Assembly: GCF_000299915.1 (NCBI RefSeq)
Contig: NZ_AMRI01000001.1
Location: forward strand, 186,001 to 250,000
DNA: 64,000 nt
Direction of reading: 5' to 3'
Source: Gallaecimonas xiamenensis 3-C-1
Lineage (GTDB): Bacteria > Pseudomonadota > Gammaproteobacteria > Enterobacterales > Gallaecimonadaceae
Shown one piece after another: positions 1-11,311 of the stretch (the stretch's first letter is position 1; each line of letters opens with the position of its first letter). Both the position numbers and the translations under genes were made by a program. Under the pieces are notes generated by a model. It saw nothing but the letters and a program-made list of their open reading frames with translations. It was not told the DNA's origin and searched no databases.

Positions 1-344
1 TGAATATCCAGGAGCTGGCCACCATCAAGCGCATGAACCTGGCAGTGAAAATTCTGCTGCTGGACAACCAGCGCCTGGGGATGGTGCGCCAGTGGCAAAC
101 CCTGTTCTTTGAAGGGCGCCACAGCGAAGTGGACCTGTCCGACAACCCCGATTTTCTGACCATTGCCAGTGCCTTTGGCATCCAGGGCGAGCGCCTGTGC
201 CACCCGGACCAGGTGGACGGCGCTCTGGACCGATTCTTGGCTGCCAAGGGCAGTTATTTCCTGCACGTAGCCATTCCCAGTGAAGACGGGGTTTGGCCCT
301 TGGTCCCGCCCGGCAAGGGCAATCACCAGATGATGGAGGCCTGA
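1..344 (+). CDS. ilvG: Acetolactate synthase II large subunit, C-terminal part (partial)
   Basis: Only the last ~113 codons lie in the window; the gene begins upstream of base 1 and is read in frame from base 3. The product condenses pyruvate with pyruvate or 2-oxobutyrate, the first common step of valine, leucine and isoleucine synthesis, using thiamine diphosphate. The visible part is the end of the TPP-binding domain: the ILLLDNQRLGMVRQWQ segment is typical of IlvG/IlvB C-termini. It ends 3 nt before ilvM, so large and small subunits are probably translationally coupled. The ilvL attenuator and promoter would lie outside the window. Identity is secure from the segment plus the following ilvM-E-D-A-C order. 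Confidence 0.95.
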   Translation, partial: NIQELATIKRMNLAVKILLLDNQRLGMVRQWQTLFFEGRHSEVDLSDNPDFLTIASAFGIQGERLCHPDQVDGALDRFLAAKGSYFLHVAIPSEDGVWPLVPPGKGNHQMMEA

Positions 345-347
345 GCG

Positions 348-566
348 GTGACCGAGAGCACGCTGTACATCACCTTGAGACCCGCCCCTGCGGCCCTGGA
401 GCGCCTGTTGCGCCTGGTTCGCCACAGAGGATTTCAGTTAACCCAGGTGCAATGGCACCCCCAAGGGGTACGCCTGAGCGTCAAGCACGAACACCCCTTA
501 TCCCATTTGACCCGCCAGTTGGAAAAACTGGCTGACGTGGTATCCCTGACGGAGGAAGCAGTATGA
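348..566 (+). CDS. ilvM: Acetolactate synthase II small (regulatory) subunit
   Basis: A 72-residue protein made of a single ACT-type fold, the usual size for IlvM (longer IlvN/IlvH subunits carry an extra C-terminal domain). It activates and stabilises the IlvG catalytic subunit in the cytoplasm. The start is GTG at 348, three bases after the ilvG stop, and the last codons overlap the ilvE start by 4 nt. Function rests on size, sequence (TLRPAPAALERLLRLVRHRG resembles IlvM N-termini) and position between ilvG and ilvE. Confidence 0.92.
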   Translation: MTESTLYITLRPAPAALERLLRLVRHRGFQLTQVQWHPQGVRLSVKHEHPLSHLTRQLEKLADVVSLTEEAV

Positions 567-1498
567 CCCGCGCCGATTTTATTTGGATGGATGGACACAT
601 GGCCCCGTGGAACGAGGCGCAGGTGCACCCCATGAGCCACAGCATGCATTACGGCACAGCCTTTTTTGAGGGGATCCGCGCTTACGACACGCCTACAGGC
701 CCCGTGGTTTTTCGCCACCGCGAGCACATGCAGCGGCTCAAGGACTCGGCCAAGATCTACCGCTTCACCATTCCCTACAGCGTTGACGAGCTGATGGGTG
801 CGGCCCGGGCCGTGCTGAACGCCAATAACCTCAAAAGCGCTTATATCAGGCCCCTGGCCTACCTGGGGGAAGTGGGCATGGGCATAGTGCCGCCGGAAAG
901 CCAGATGTCGGTGCTGATCGCTGCCTTTTCCTGGGGCCGGTACCTGGGGGCCAGCGCCATCGAAGAAGGGGTGGACGCCTGTGTCGCTTCCTGGGCCCGC
1001 AGCGCTCCCAACACCCTGCCCACCGGCGCTAAGGCTGCCGGCAACTACCTGTCTTCCTTGCTGATCGCCAGCGAGGCGCGCCGTAACGGCTTCCATGAGG
1101 GCATCGCCCTGGACAGCCGTGGCCAGGTGTCCGAAGGGGCAGGGCAGAACGTCTTTATGGTCAAAAACGGCGTGCTGTACACGCCGCCGGCCACCGCCAG
1201 CATACTGCCGGGCCTGACCCGGGACGCCATCATCACCCTGGCCCGGGAAGAGGGTATCGAGATCGTTGAAGCCCCCATCGCCCGCGAGGCCCTGTACATC
1301 GCCGACGAGATCTTCTTCTCCGGCACCGCTGCCGAGATCTCCCCGGTACGCTCCATCGACCGCCTGGCGGTGGGCAACGGCAAACCCGGCCCCATGACCC
1401 AGCTGCTGCAGCAGCGTTTCTTCGGCCTATTTACCGGCCAAACCCAAGACAAATGGGGCTGGTTGGACCCGGTGGAGGTCAAGCATGCCGCAGCGTAG
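563..1498 (+). CDS. ilvE: Branched-chain amino acid aminotransferase
   Basis: A 311-residue fold-type IV PLP enzyme that transfers the amino group between glutamate and the branched 2-oxo acids, the last step of Ile/Val/Leu synthesis. The PLP lysine is Lys157 in [10 protein letters not shown], and the N-terminal [16 protein letters not shown] segment is the family hallmark. Length matches E. coli IlvE (309). It overlaps ilvM by 4 nt (ATGA) and ilvD by 14 nt, so the operon is translated as a coupled series. Confidence 0.97.
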   Translation: MTRADFIWMDGHMAPWNEAQVHPMSHSMHYGTAFFEGIRAYDTPTGPVVFRHREHMQRLKDSAKIYRFTIPYSVDELMGAARAVLNANNLKSAYIRPLAYLGEVGMGIVPPESQMSVLIAAFSWGRYLGASAIEEGVDACVASWARSAPNTLPTGAKAAGNYLSSLLIASEARRNGFHEGIALDSRGQVSEGAGQNVFMVKNGVLYTPPATASILPGLTRDAIITLAREEGIEIVEAPIAREALYIADEIFFSGTAAEISPVRSIDRLAVGNGKPGPMTQLLQQRFFGLFTGQTQDKWGWLDPVEVKHAAA

Positions 1499-3311
1499 AA
1501 GTGACACCACCTTAAAGGGCCGCCGCAACGCCGGCGCCCGTGCCCTGTGGCGGGCTACCGGTTTGGGCGATGGTGACCTGAAAAAGCCCATTATCGCCAT
1601 TGCCAACTCCTACACCCAATTCGTGCCCGGCCATGTACATTTGAAAGACCTGGGCGATCTGGTGGCAGGGGCCGTGCGCGAAGCGGGCGGCACCCCGCGC
1701 GAATTCAACACCATAGCCGTGGATGACGGTATCGCCATGGGCCATGACGGCATGCTCTATTCCCTGCCGTCTCGCGAGCTCATCGCCGACGCGGTGGAAA
1801 CCATGGCCAACGCCCACTGCGCCGACGCCCTGGTGTGCATCTCCAACTGCGACAAGATCACCCCGGGCATGCTGAATGCGGCGCTGCGGCTGAACATCCC
1901 CACCATCTTTGTCTCCGGCGGCCCCATGGAAGCCGGCAAGACCAAGCTGTCGGACCAGATCATCAAGCTGGATTTGGTGGACGCCATGGTCAAAGCGGCC
2001 GACCCGAATGTGTCCGACGCCGATGTCGAGCAGGTGGAAAAATCCGCTTGCCCCACCTGCGGCGCCTGTTCCGGGATGTTTACCGCCAACTCCATGAATT
2101 GCCTGACCGAGGCCCTGGGCCTGGCCCTGCCCGGTAACGGCTCCATGCTGGCCACCCATAAAAAGCGTGAGGGCCTGTTTTTGGAAGCGGGCAAGCGCAT
2201 CATGGAATTGGTTGAAGCCTGGTACGACAAAGGCGATGAGCGGGCCCTGCCGCGTACCATCGCCAGCCGCCCAAGCTTTATGAACGCCATGGCCATGGAC
2301 ATCGCCATGGGCGGCTCTACCAATACCATCCTGCACCTGCTGGCTGCCGCCCAAGAAGGGGAAGTGGATTTTGGCCTGACCGATATCGACGCCCTGTCCA
2401 AGAAGGTGCCGCAGCTGTGCAAAGTGGCCCCGGCCACCAACAAATACCATATGGAAGACGTGCACTGCGCCGGCGGCGTCATGGGCATACTGGGCGAGCT
2501 GGCCAAAGGCGGCCTGCTGGACACCAGCACCCCCAACGTGCGTGGCGAAACCTTAAAAGACACCCTGGCGGCCTTTGAAACCGCCAAGCAAGCCGAGTTC
2601 TATCTGGCCGGTCCGGGTGGGATCCCCTCCAGTACCGCGTTTTCCCAGAACAGTTACTGGCCCACCCTGGACCTGGACAGAGACAACGGTTGTATCCGCA
2701 GCGTCGAAGGCGCTTACCGCCAAGACGGCGGCCTGGCGGTACTGCGCGGCAACCTGGCCCCCAATGGCGCGGTGGTGAAAACCGCCGGGGTTTCTGACGA
2801 GCAGCTGCATTTTGAAGGCCCGGCCCGGGTCTTTGACAGCCAAGACAGCGCCGTGGAGGCCATCCTGGCCGGGCAAATCAAGGCCGGTGACGTGGTGGTC
2901 ATTCGTTATGAAGGCCCCCGTGGCGGCCCGGGCATGCAGGAGATGCTCTATCCCACCAGTTATCTGAAATCCATGGGCCTGGATAAAGACTGCGCCCTGA
3001 TCACCGACGGCCGTTTCTCCGGCGGCACCTCTGGGCTGTCCATCGGCCACATGGCGCCGGAAGCGGCCGCCAAGGGCCCGCTGGCGCTGGTGGAAGAGGG
3101 CGATACCATCATTATCGACATCCCCAGCCGCGAATTGTCGGTGAAGTTGACCGACGAGGCGCTGGCCGAGCGCGCCAAAACCGCCACCTATCGCCCTGGC
3201 CCGCGCCAGCGGCAGATCACCGCCTGGCTGCGCACCTACTCCCTGCTGGCCACCTCCGCCGACAAGGGCGGCGTGCGCGACAAAGACATACTGTCGGGGG
3301 CGCCATGCTAG
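1485..3311 (+). CDS. ilvD: Dihydroxy-acid dehydratase
   Basis: A 608-residue iron-sulfur dehydratase converting 2,3-dihydroxy-3-methyl acids to 2-oxo acids in Val/Ile synthesis. Cluster cysteines are seen at Cys122 ([11 protein letters not shown]) and in the [17 protein letters not shown] motif (Cys192, Cys195). The GGSTNT and [14 protein letters not shown] family motifs are present. The start at 1485 gives [13 protein letters not shown], colinear with the E. coli N-terminus, although it lies inside the last 14 nt of ilvE. It overlaps ilvA by 7 nt. Full length, no lesion seen. Confidence 0.97.
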   Translation: MPQRRSDTTLKGRRNAGARALWRATGLGDGDLKKPIIAIANSYTQFVPGHVHLKDLGDLVAGAVREAGGTPREFNTIAVDDGIAMGHDGMLYSLPSRELIADAVETMANAHCADALVCISNCDKITPGMLNAALRLNIPTIFVSGGPMEAGKTKLSDQIIKLDLVDAMVKAADPNVSDADVEQVEKSACPTCGACSGMFTANSMNCLTEALGLALPGNGSMLATHKKREGLFLEAGKRIMELVEAWYDKGDERALPRTIASRPSFMNAMAMDIAMGGSTNTILHLLAAAQEGEVDFGLTDIDALSKKVPQLCKVAPATNKYHMEDVHCAGGVMGILGELAKGGLLDTSTPNVRGETLKDTLAAFETAKQAEFYLAGPGGIPSSTAFSQNSYWPTLDLDRDNGCIRSVEGAYRQDGGLAVLRGNLAPNGAVVKTAGVSDEQLHFEGPARVFDSQDSAVEAILAGQIKAGDVVVIRYEGPRGGPGMQEMLYPTSYLKSMGLDKDCALITDGRFSGGTSGLSIGHMAPEAAAKGPLALVEEGDTIIIDIPSRELSVKLTDEALAERAKTATYRPGPRQRQITAWLRTYSLLATSADKGGVRDKDILSGAPC

Positions 3312-4807
3312 ACGGCTACGGTTACCTGCGCGAAGCCCTGTGCTCGCCGGTGTACGAGGTGGCCAAGGCCACCCCGGTCAACCGGCTGGCCCGGCTGTCT
3401 GAACGCCTGGGCCAGGATGTCTGGCTCAAGCGCGAAGACCTGCAACCTGTACACAGCTTCAAGTTGCGCGGCGCCTACCACAAGATTGCCAGCCTGCCTC
3501 GGGACTGCCCCGGGGTGGTGGCCGCTTCCGCCGGTAACCATGCCCAGGGGGTGGCGCTGTCGGCCCGGGCCCTGGGCTTTAAAGCCATTATCGTGATGCC
3601 CACCCAGGCGCCGGCCATCAAGGTGGACGCCGTTAAGGCCCTGGGCGCCGAGGTGGTGCTGTTTGGCGATAACTTCGACGCCGCCAAGGACCATGCCCAG
3701 ACCTTGAGCAGCCAACAGGGCTTTGCCTTTGTGGCGCCCTTTGACGATGAAAAGGTCATCGCCGGCCAGGGCACCCTGGGCCTGGAGCTTATCAAGGAGC
3801 TGCCGAAGCTGGATGTGCTGTTCCTGCCCGTTGGCGGCGGCGGCCTGGCCGCCGGTGTGGCGGCGGTTATCAAGCAGCTTAAACCTGAGATTCGCGTAGT
3901 GGCCGTCGAGCCCGATGACGCCGCCTGTTTCAAGGCCGCTTTTGAAGCCGGCGCCCCCGTTACTCTCGACGAAGTGGGCACCTTTGCCGACGGTGTGGCC
4001 GTCAAACGCATCGGCACCGAGACCTTTAGGGTGATGAGCCAGTTTGTGGACGAAGCCATCACCGTCAGCAACGACGCCATCTGCGCCGCCATCAAAGACA
4101 TCTTTGAAGACGTGCGGGCCGTGGCCGAACCGGCCGGCGCCCTGTCCTTGGCCGGCCTTAAGGCCTGGTGCGAACAGCACCCCGAGTTCAAGGGCCAGGT
4201 AGGGGCGGTGCTGTCTGGCGCCAACCTCAACTTTCACCTGCTGCGCCAGGTGTCGGAGCGCTGCGATCTGGGGGAGGGCACCGAAGCGGTATTGGCGGTG
4301 ACCATACCCGAGCGCCCCGGCAGCTTCCTGGCCCTGTGCCGTACCTTAAAGGGCCGGGCGGTGACCGAGTTCAGCTACCGCTACCGCGACACTGCCGAGG
4401 CGCAAATCCTGGTGAGCGTGCGTACCGGCGGCGTCCATGAACGCACCGCCCTGGTGGCCGACCTGGAGCAAAGCGGCTTTGACGTGTTGGACTTGTCCGA
4501 CAACGAACTGGCCAAGCTTCATGTGCGCTACATGGTGGGGGGTAAGCCCCCCGTGCACCGGCCGGAATTCTTGTACAGCTTTGCGTTTCCCGAGCATCCC
4601 AGGGCCTTGCTGACCTTCCTGGAGACCCTGGGCAGCCACTTTGATATTTCCCTGTTTCACTACCGCCATCATGGCGCCGACGTCGGCCGGGTCATTGCCG
4701 CCTTCGCCGACGCCGATAAAAACAGCCTGGTCAGGCACCTCGATTCCATCGGGTACCCCTACCGGGCAGAAGATGCCAATCCCGCTTACAGCCGATTTTT
4801 ATGTTGA
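3305..4807 (+). CDS. ilvA: Threonine dehydratase, biosynthetic
   Basis: A 500-residue PLP enzyme deaminating threonine to 2-oxobutyrate, the committed step to isoleucine. The PLP lysine is Lys53 in [11 protein letters not shown] and the phosphate-binding glycine loop is [10 protein letters not shown]. The C-terminal ~170 residues hold the paired ACT-like regulatory region (two repeats around [16 protein letters not shown] and [16 protein letters not shown]), so this is the isoleucine-inhibited biosynthetic form rather than the short catabolic TdcB. The ATGCTAG overlap with ilvD indicates coupling. Confidence 0.97.
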   Translation: MLDGYGYLREALCSPVYEVAKATPVNRLARLSERLGQDVWLKREDLQPVHSFKLRGAYHKIASLPRDCPGVVAASAGNHAQGVALSARALGFKAIIVMPTQAPAIKVDAVKALGAEVVLFGDNFDAAKDHAQTLSSQQGFAFVAPFDDEKVIAGQGTLGLELIKELPKLDVLFLPVGGGGLAAGVAAVIKQLKPEIRVVAVEPDDAACFKAAFEAGAPVTLDEVGTFADGVAVKRIGTETFRVMSQFVDEAITVSNDAICAAIKDIFEDVRAVAEPAGALSLAGLKAWCEQHPEFKGQVGAVLSGANLNFHLLRQVSERCDLGEGTEAVLAVTIPERPGSFLALCRTLKGRAVTEFSYRYRDTAEAQILVSVRTGGVHERTALVADLEQSGFDVLDLSDNELAKLHVRYMVGGKPPVHRPEFLYSFAFPEHPRALLTFLETLGSHFDISLFHYRHHGADVGRVIAAFADADKNSLVRHLDSIGYPYRAEDANPAYSRFLC

Positions 4808-4821
4808 AGGAGCAAGAACCC

Positions 4822-6258
4822 ATGACCGCATTTCACCAAAAGCCCCTGCGCCAGCAATTGCAGGCCCTGCGCCACTGTCACCCGGTACCTAAAAGTGCCT
4901 TCAGTGATGGCGTAGAGGCCCTCAAAGGCAAGCAGATCGTTATTCTGGGCTGCGGCGCCCAGGGCCTGAACCAGGGCCTGAACCTGCGCGATAGTGGCCT
5001 TAATGTGGCTTATGCACTGCGCCAGTCGTCCATCGACAGCCAGAACAGCTCCTATCAGCGGGCCAAGGACAACGGCTTTTACGTGGGCAGCTTCGAAGAG
5101 CTGGTGCCCAAGGCCGACCTGGTGATCAACCTGACCCCCGACAAACAGCACGGCCCGGTGGTCAACGCCATCATGCCCACCATGAAGGCGGGGGCGGCCC
5201 TGGGTTATTCCCACGGCTTTGACGTGATTGAAGCCCAGCGGGAAATCCGTGACGACATCACCGTGATCATGGTGGCCCCCAAGTGCCCCGGCACCGAAGT
5301 GCGGGCCGAATACCTGCGCGGCTTCGGGGTTCCGACCCTGATCGCCGTCCACCAAGACCCCGAAGGCAAGGGCCTGGCCTGGGCCAAGGCCTGGTGCGCC
5401 GGTACCGGCGGCCACCGCGCCGGGGTATTGGAGTCGAGCTTCGAAGCGGAAGTGAAATCCGACCTGATGGGTGAGCAAACCGTGCTGTGCGGCTTGCCGC
5501 AAGCGGTGTGTGTGGCGGGCTTTGAGCGCCTGGTAGCCCTGCAGGTACCGGCCGAGCAGGCCGCCGCTTTCTACCAATTCGGTATCGAGCAGGTGTCCGA
5601 GAGCATGAAGGCCGGTGGCGTGCGCCTGGCGTTTTCCAAACTGAGCCCGGCGGCAAGGGTCCATGCCCGCCGGCAGGCCGACAAAATCAAGGCAGCCTTT
5701 CGCCCGCTTTTTGAAAAGCACATGGACGACATCGTCGCCGGCCGCTTTGCCGAGCGCATGATGACCGACTGGCAGAACGACGACGTGGAGCTGCTGACCT
5801 GGCGCCAGCAAAGCAGCGAGAGCGCCTTCGAGCAGGCGCCCCCCAGCCAGAGCTTCACCCTGGACTTTGACCGGGCCACCGGCCTGGTGGCTATCTTTGC
5901 CGCCGGTGTGGAACTGGCCTTTGAAGTGATGGTGGAAGCAGGGGTAAGCCCGGCCTCGGCCTACTACGAGTCCCTGCACGAGCTGCCCCTTATCGCCAAC
6001 ACCCTGGCCCGTCGCCGCCTGCACGAGATGAACCTGGTGATAAGCGACACCGCCGAGTACGGCAACTACCTGTTTGCCGGCCCGGCCACCGACATCCTCA
6101 AGGATATCCTGGCCACCTGGACCCTGCGGGAACTGGGGGAAGGCGGCCAGTTTGATGCCGTGGACGACACCAGCCTGTCACTGGTGGACGAGCAGAACCA
6201 AAGTCATCCCATCGAAGCCGTTGGGGCTTCCCTTCGCGCCTATATGCGCGAGCGTTAA
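4822..6258 (+). CDS. ilvC: Ketol-acid reductoisomerase, long (class II) form
   Basis: Converts acetolactate or acetohydroxybutyrate to the dihydroxy acid with NADPH. At 478 residues it is the long class II form found in enterobacteria, with a duplicated helical C-terminal domain. The Rossmann glycine motif is VILGCGAQGLNQGLNLRDSG. The start at 4822 is preferred over ATG 4801 because AAGGAG (4807-4812) lies 9 nt upstream and the protein then begins MTAFHQKPLRQQL like its homologs. In E. coli ilvC is a separate gene under IlvY; here it is the last cistron of the ilvGMEDA operon, 14 nt after ilvA. Confidence 0.96.
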   Translation: MTAFHQKPLRQQLQALRHCHPVPKSAFSDGVEALKGKQIVILGCGAQGLNQGLNLRDSGLNVAYALRQSSIDSQNSSYQRAKDNGFYVGSFEELVPKADLVINLTPDKQHGPVVNAIMPTMKAGAALGYSHGFDVIEAQREIRDDITVIMVAPKCPGTEVRAEYLRGFGVPTLIAVHQDPEGKGLAWAKAWCAGTGGHRAGVLESSFEAEVKSDLMGEQTVLCGLPQAVCVAGFERLVALQVPAEQAAAFYQFGIEQVSESMKAGGVRLAFSKLSPAARVHARRQADKIKAAFRPLFEKHMDDIVAGRFAERMMTDWQNDDVELLTWRQQSSESAFEQAPPSQSFTLDFDRATGLVAIFAAGVELAFEVMVEAGVSPASAYYESLHELPLIANTLARRRLHEMNLVISDTAEYGNYLFAGPATDILKDILATWTLRELGEGGQFDAVDDTSLSLVDEQNQSHPIEAVGASLRAYMRER

Positions 6259-6288
6259 GGCGACTAAGGCAAGGACCCTTAAAATGCC

Positions 6289-6314
6289 AAAGGCCCCTTT
6301 CGGGGCCTTTTTTT
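6289..6314 (+). terminator. Rho-independent terminator of the ilv operon
   Basis: A 9-bp stem AAAGGCCCC/GGGGCCTTT with a 4-nt TTTC loop runs straight into seven T residues, 30 bp after the ilvC stop. It closes the ilvGMEDAC unit and separates it from the convergent dehydrogenase gene. Confidence 0.9.
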
Positions 6315-6330
6315 ATTGCCGGGGCGGGGC

Positions 6331-7365
6331 TTATTTACCGCCGCGGGCGATGATCTCGCGAGCCATCTGGTCGGCGATGATGCCGGTGGGCTTTTGCTGG
6401 GCATCGGCGCGCTGGAAGATATCCAGCAGGGTGGCGTAAATCTCTTCCACCTTGGCGGTGGCTGCGGCCTTGTCGTAATCCTTCTCGAAGGACACGTTGA
6501 TGATGCCGCCGGCGTTGATCACGTAGTCGGGGGCGTAGAGCACGCCTTGGTCACGGAGCAGCTGGTCGTGGCGGGCCTCGGCCAACTGGTTGTTGGCGCA
6601 ACCGGCGATGATGCCGGCCTTGATGCGGCCAATGGTGTTGTCATTGACGGTGGCACCCAGGGCGCAAGGGGCGTAGACGTCCACGTCCTGGTCGTAGATC
6701 TCGTCCAGGCCAACGATGGTGGCGCCCAGCTCGGCTTCTGCCTTTTTAAGGGCCGCTTCGTTGATGTCGGTGACATACAGCTTGGCGCCGGCGCGGTGCA
6801 GGTGCTCGCACAGGTAGTAACCTACTGAGCCCAGGCCCTGAACCGCCACTTTCAGGCCTTCCAGGTCGTCGCGGCCCAGCTTGTGCTTAACGGCGGCCTT
6901 GATGCCAAGGTAGGTGCCCAGGGCGGTGAAGGGGGACGGATCGCCGGACAGGCCTTCGATACCGGCCACAAAGTCGGTTTCCATCTGGATGTGGGCGATG
7001 TCTTTGGTGGAGGTGCCCACGTCTTCGGCGGTCACGTAGCGGCCACCCAGGGAATTGAGGAAACGGCCGAAGGCACGAAACAGGGCCTCGGACTTCATGG
7101 TCTTGGCGTCGCCGATGATCACAGATTTGCCACCGCCGAAGGGCAGGCCGGCCATGGCATTTTTATAGGTCATACCACGAGACAAACGCAGCACATCGGT
7201 CAGAGCTTCGTCGTCAGAGGCATAGTTCCACATCCGGCAGCCACCGACGGCGGGGCCGCAGTTGGTGTTGTGGATGGCCACTATGGCCTTGAGGCCGGTT
7301 TCCGGGTCATGGCAGAAGACGACCTGCTCATGGCCATCGAACGCAGTGTGATTGAATACAGCCAC
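6331..7365 (-). CDS. Leucine (branched-chain amino acid) dehydrogenase
   Basis: A 344-residue member of the Glu/Leu/Phe/Val dehydrogenase family that reversibly deaminates Leu, Val and Ile with NAD+. The substrate-binding Lys68 (MTYKNAMAG) and catalytic Lys80 (LPFGGGKSVI) fall at the positions known for Bacillus leucine dehydrogenase. The dinucleotide motif is VQGLGSVGYYL. The start is GTG at 7365 with a good GGAG site 9 nt upstream. It converges on the ilv operon, putting synthesis and catabolism of the same amino acids side by side. A LiuR-like palindrome lies 54-75 bp upstream. The family also contains valine and phenylalanine dehydrogenases; substrate is inferred. Confidence 0.9.
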   Translation of the reverse strand: MAVFNHTAFDGHEQVVFCHDPETGLKAIVAIHNTNCGPAVGGCRMWNYASDDEALTDVLRLSRGMTYKNAMAGLPFGGGKSVIIGDAKTMKSEALFRAFGRFLNSLGGRYVTAEDVGTSTKDIAHIQMETDFVAGIEGLSGDPSPFTALGTYLGIKAAVKHKLGRDDLEGLKVAVQGLGSVGYYLCEHLHRAGAKLYVTDINEAALKKAEAELGATIVGLDEIYDQDVDVYAPCALGATVNDNTIGRIKAGIIAGCANNQLAEARHDQLLRDQGVLYAPDYVINAGGIINVSFEKDYDKAAATAKVEEIYATLLDIFQRADAQQKPTGIIADQMAREIIARGGK

Positions 7366-7418
7366 GTCGTTGTTCTCCGTAATGGGTGATTTAATGCACC
7401 AGTGGCTCGCTATGGTAA

Positions 7419-7440
7419 TTTACGTTGCCGTAAACGTAAA
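7419..7440. promoter_or_regulatory. Candidate LiuR-type operator upstream of leucine dehydrogenase
   Basis: Inverted repeat TTTACGTT - 6 nt - AACGTAAA with perfect 8-bp arms. The form resembles the TTTACGT...ACGTAAA sites described for LiuR, the MerR-family regulator of branched-chain amino acid degradation in Shewanella and relatives, whose regulon includes leucine dehydrogenase. It sits 54-75 bp upstream of the GTG start. No liuR gene is present in the window. Confidence 0.65.
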
Positions 7441-7475
7441 CCAAAGGTGGTCGTGACGGCGCACATACTAGAGAG

Positions 7476-7504
7476 TTCTGGCCGTGCTTTCCAGACGGCC
7501 AGAA
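7476..7504. repeat. Perfect 10-bp inverted repeat in the intergenic region
   Basis: Arms TTCTGGCCGT and ACGGCCAGAA are perfectly complementary with a 9-nt loop. There is no T tract, so it is not a standard terminator. It lies between the divergent leucine dehydrogenase and DUF4826 genes, 113 bp upstream of the latter, and could be an operator or a leader hairpin. Role unknown. Confidence 0.6.
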
Positions 7505-7616
7505 GGTTACAGGGGGTGCTCCAACCAGTAAAGCAATCTGGACAGCCAGCCTCTTGCCAAGGTCTCAAGGCCCCGCTATCGTAGGCCGCAAGCCGTACTG
7601 ATAAAGAGAATTTAAC

Positions 7617-8084
7617 ATGGCCGAACAAGACCAAAACGCCCAGGCCCAACAGGCTCCCCTGAGCGATGAACAGCGCCGCGAAATGGAAAACCAGTGGGTG
7701 CGCCAGAGCTTCCAAAAAGCCAATGCCTACCTGGCCTCCAAGGGCATACTGCCCCAGGGGGTACGCCAGGCCGACAGCCGTATCCTGCCGCCTTTGGTGG
7801 GGATCTGGCGTATCAAGGCCAAGGAAAACAACAAGGTCGCCGATTACTGGGTGGTAACAGGCAATCTGCCTGCCGACCATGTGGCGCTGAGCACCGCCCC
7901 CAGCGCCCGTGACGCCCTGCGCCACTTTTCCCTGCAATGGCAATTGCAGGCCGAAAACATCGCCCAGGGCCCGGGCCGCGCCGACAAAATGCAGATGGAC
8001 TTTGCCCGCCTGCTGGTGGACAGGGCCGAAGGCCTCTACCGCCTCTACACGGATGAAAAACTCTGGGGCCAGCAGCCCGCCTGA
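7617..8084 (+). CDS. DUF4826 family protein of unknown function
   Basis: A 155-residue soluble acidic protein without signal peptide or membrane segment. Features resemble the DUF4826 family seen in Shewanella and relatives: a Gln-rich N-terminus, then WVRQSFQKANAYLASKGILP and a conserved-looking DYWVVTGNLPADHV block. The domain assignment is from memory and not searched. AAAGAG lies 9-10 nt before the ATG. Monocistronic: divergent promoter region upstream, bidirectional terminator downstream. No function can be stated. Confidence 0.75.
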   Translation: MAEQDQNAQAQQAPLSDEQRREMENQWVRQSFQKANAYLASKGILPQGVRQADSRILPPLVGIWRIKAKENNKVADYWVVTGNLPADHVALSTAPSARDALRHFSLQWQLQAENIAQGPGRADKMQMDFARLLVDRAEGLYRLYTDEKLWGQQPA

Positions 8085-8086
8085 TA

Positions 8087-8116
8087 AAAAAAACCGCCCC
8101 TAGGGGCGGTTTTTTT
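8087..8116. terminator. Bidirectional terminator
   Basis: Stem CCGCCCC/GGGGCGG with a 2-nt TA tip, preceded by eight A and followed by six T. It can serve both the DUF4826 gene (+) and the convergent roxA gene (-), whose stop codon overlaps the T tract. Confidence 0.88.
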
Positions 8117-9236
8117 AGGCTTCTTCGAAGAAGAAGTACCCTCGGTTGATAAGCCGGGTCAGCACCTCTAAGGCCTGGGGCTGGGCTGCCAGCAGCGCCG
8201 TATCGGGGGCGTCGCTATTGGCCAGAGCCTCGGCTACCCCTTGGGGCAGGGCAAAGGCTTCACCGTCTACAAAGAGGGTGTCGGCAACCCCGGCCAGGTA
8301 CAGGGCACGGGCCCCGGCCAGGCGGTACAGGGGCACACCGGCCTCCAGCAGCTGGGACACTTCCTCTTGGTGGTAGGCCGGCTCGCAGGGGGCCAGGTCC
8401 AGCTCGTGCTTGGCTTCGGACAGGTAGAGCCCGAAGAAGCGATAGAGGGTGGCTTCGTCGTCGAAGATCTGGGTCAGGTTGGACTTGAGGCGATTAAGCT
8501 CGGGCAGGGTTATTTCCCCGGTCTTGTCCCTTGGCCGCAGATCCGGATCGCTGTAGCGGTGGTTGTAGCGCTCTTCGTCGATGGCCAAGTCGGCAAAGTG
8601 GGTCAGCAGATCCCGCCCGGACGGCGCCCTAAAGCCCACCGAATAGTTAAGGGCCGGGGTAATGGCATAGCCCTCGTGGGGAAAGCCCGGGGGAATGTAG
8701 AGAATGTCACCGGGCGCCATTTCCGCGTCGATAAGGGCCGTTTCGAAAGGCTCTACCTGCAGCAGGCTGGGGTGGGGGGTCTTGGATTTAAGGGGCTGCT
8801 TGTCCCCGACCCGCCAGCGGCGCTTGCCTTCCCCCTGGATGATAAAGACGTCGTACTGGTCCACATGGGGGCCAACACCGCCGCCGGGCACCGAAAAGCT
8901 CACCATCAGATCGTCAATGCGCCAGCGGGGCATGAAGTCGAACAGCCCCATCAGGGCCTGGCTCTGCTCAAACCAATGGTCCACCGCCTGAACCAGCAGG
9001 GTCCAGTCCTTGTCGGTGCTGGGGAAGGTCTCGAAGGGGCCGTGTTGCACGTCCCAGTTCTCACCCATTCTCACCACCAGCCGCGATTCGACTTCCGCTT
9101 CCATGGCCAGGCCCGCCAAGTCGTTGGCGTCCAAGGGATCGGCAAAGTTTTGGATGCCGCCCTTGATAAGGCAGGGTTTCTTTTGCCAGTACTCGGCCAA
9201 GAAGGCCTGGGTACCGCCAGGTAATGCCAGTTTCAT
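8115..9236 (-). CDS. roxA: 50S ribosomal protein L16 arginine hydroxylase (JmjC/cupin)
   Basis: An Fe(II)/2-oxoglutarate oxygenase of the YcfD/RoxA family that hydroxylates an arginine of ribosomal protein L16. The JmjC cupin spans roughly residues 90-200 with iron ligands His124 and Asp126 (GPHVDQYDVF) and His187 (PPGFPHEG), within a residue or two of E. coli YcfD. The C-terminal winged-helix part follows. The start was taken at ATG 9236 (AGAGG just upstream, protein MKLALPGG) rather than an in-frame TTG at 9257. 373 residues, normal length. Confidence 0.92.
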   Translation of the reverse strand: MKLALPGGTQAFLAEYWQKKPCLIKGGIQNFADPLDANDLAGLAMEAEVESRLVVRMGENWDVQHGPFETFPSTDKDWTLLVQAVDHWFEQSQALMGLFDFMPRWRIDDLMVSFSVPGGGVGPHVDQYDVFIIQGEGKRRWRVGDKQPLKSKTPHPSLLQVEPFETALIDAEMAPGDILYIPPGFPHEGYAITPALNYSVGFRAPSGRDLLTHFADLAIDEERYNHRYSDPDLRPRDKTGEITLPELNRLKSNLTQIFDDEATLYRFFGLYLSEAKHELDLAPCEPAYHQEEVSQLLEAGVPLYRLAGARALYLAGVADTLFVDGEAFALPQGVAEALANSDAPDTALLAAQPQALEVLTRLINRGYFFFEEA

Positions 9237-9307
9237 AAGACCTCTATCGGTCAACAACAGATGGCGTAATGCTAACGCAACTGGGCCGCTGCTGCTTGAT
9301 GGGGAAC

Positions 9308-9332
9308 AAAAAAAGCGGCCCTTGGGCCGCTT
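9308..9332 (-). terminator. Terminator downstream of purB
   Basis: On the minus strand a 9-bp stem AAGCGGCCC/GGGCCGCTT with a 2-nt loop is followed by a run of T. It begins 4 nt after the purB stop and ends the rluE-nudJ-mnmA-hflD-purB transcription unit. Confidence 0.88.
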
Positions 9333-9335
9333 CTG

Positions 9336-11307
<1,972 letters not shown>

Positions 11308-11311
<4 letters not shown>

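Noticed and set aside
4801-4821. ATG at 4801 as the ilvC start
   Set aside because: It lies inside ilvA without a ribosome site at the right distance; AAGGAG serves ATG 4822, which also fits homolog N-termini.
7402-7584. A 60-codon frame in the region upstream of the DUF4826 gene
   Set aside because: It runs through the operator and the inverted repeat, has no ribosome site and no protein-like composition.
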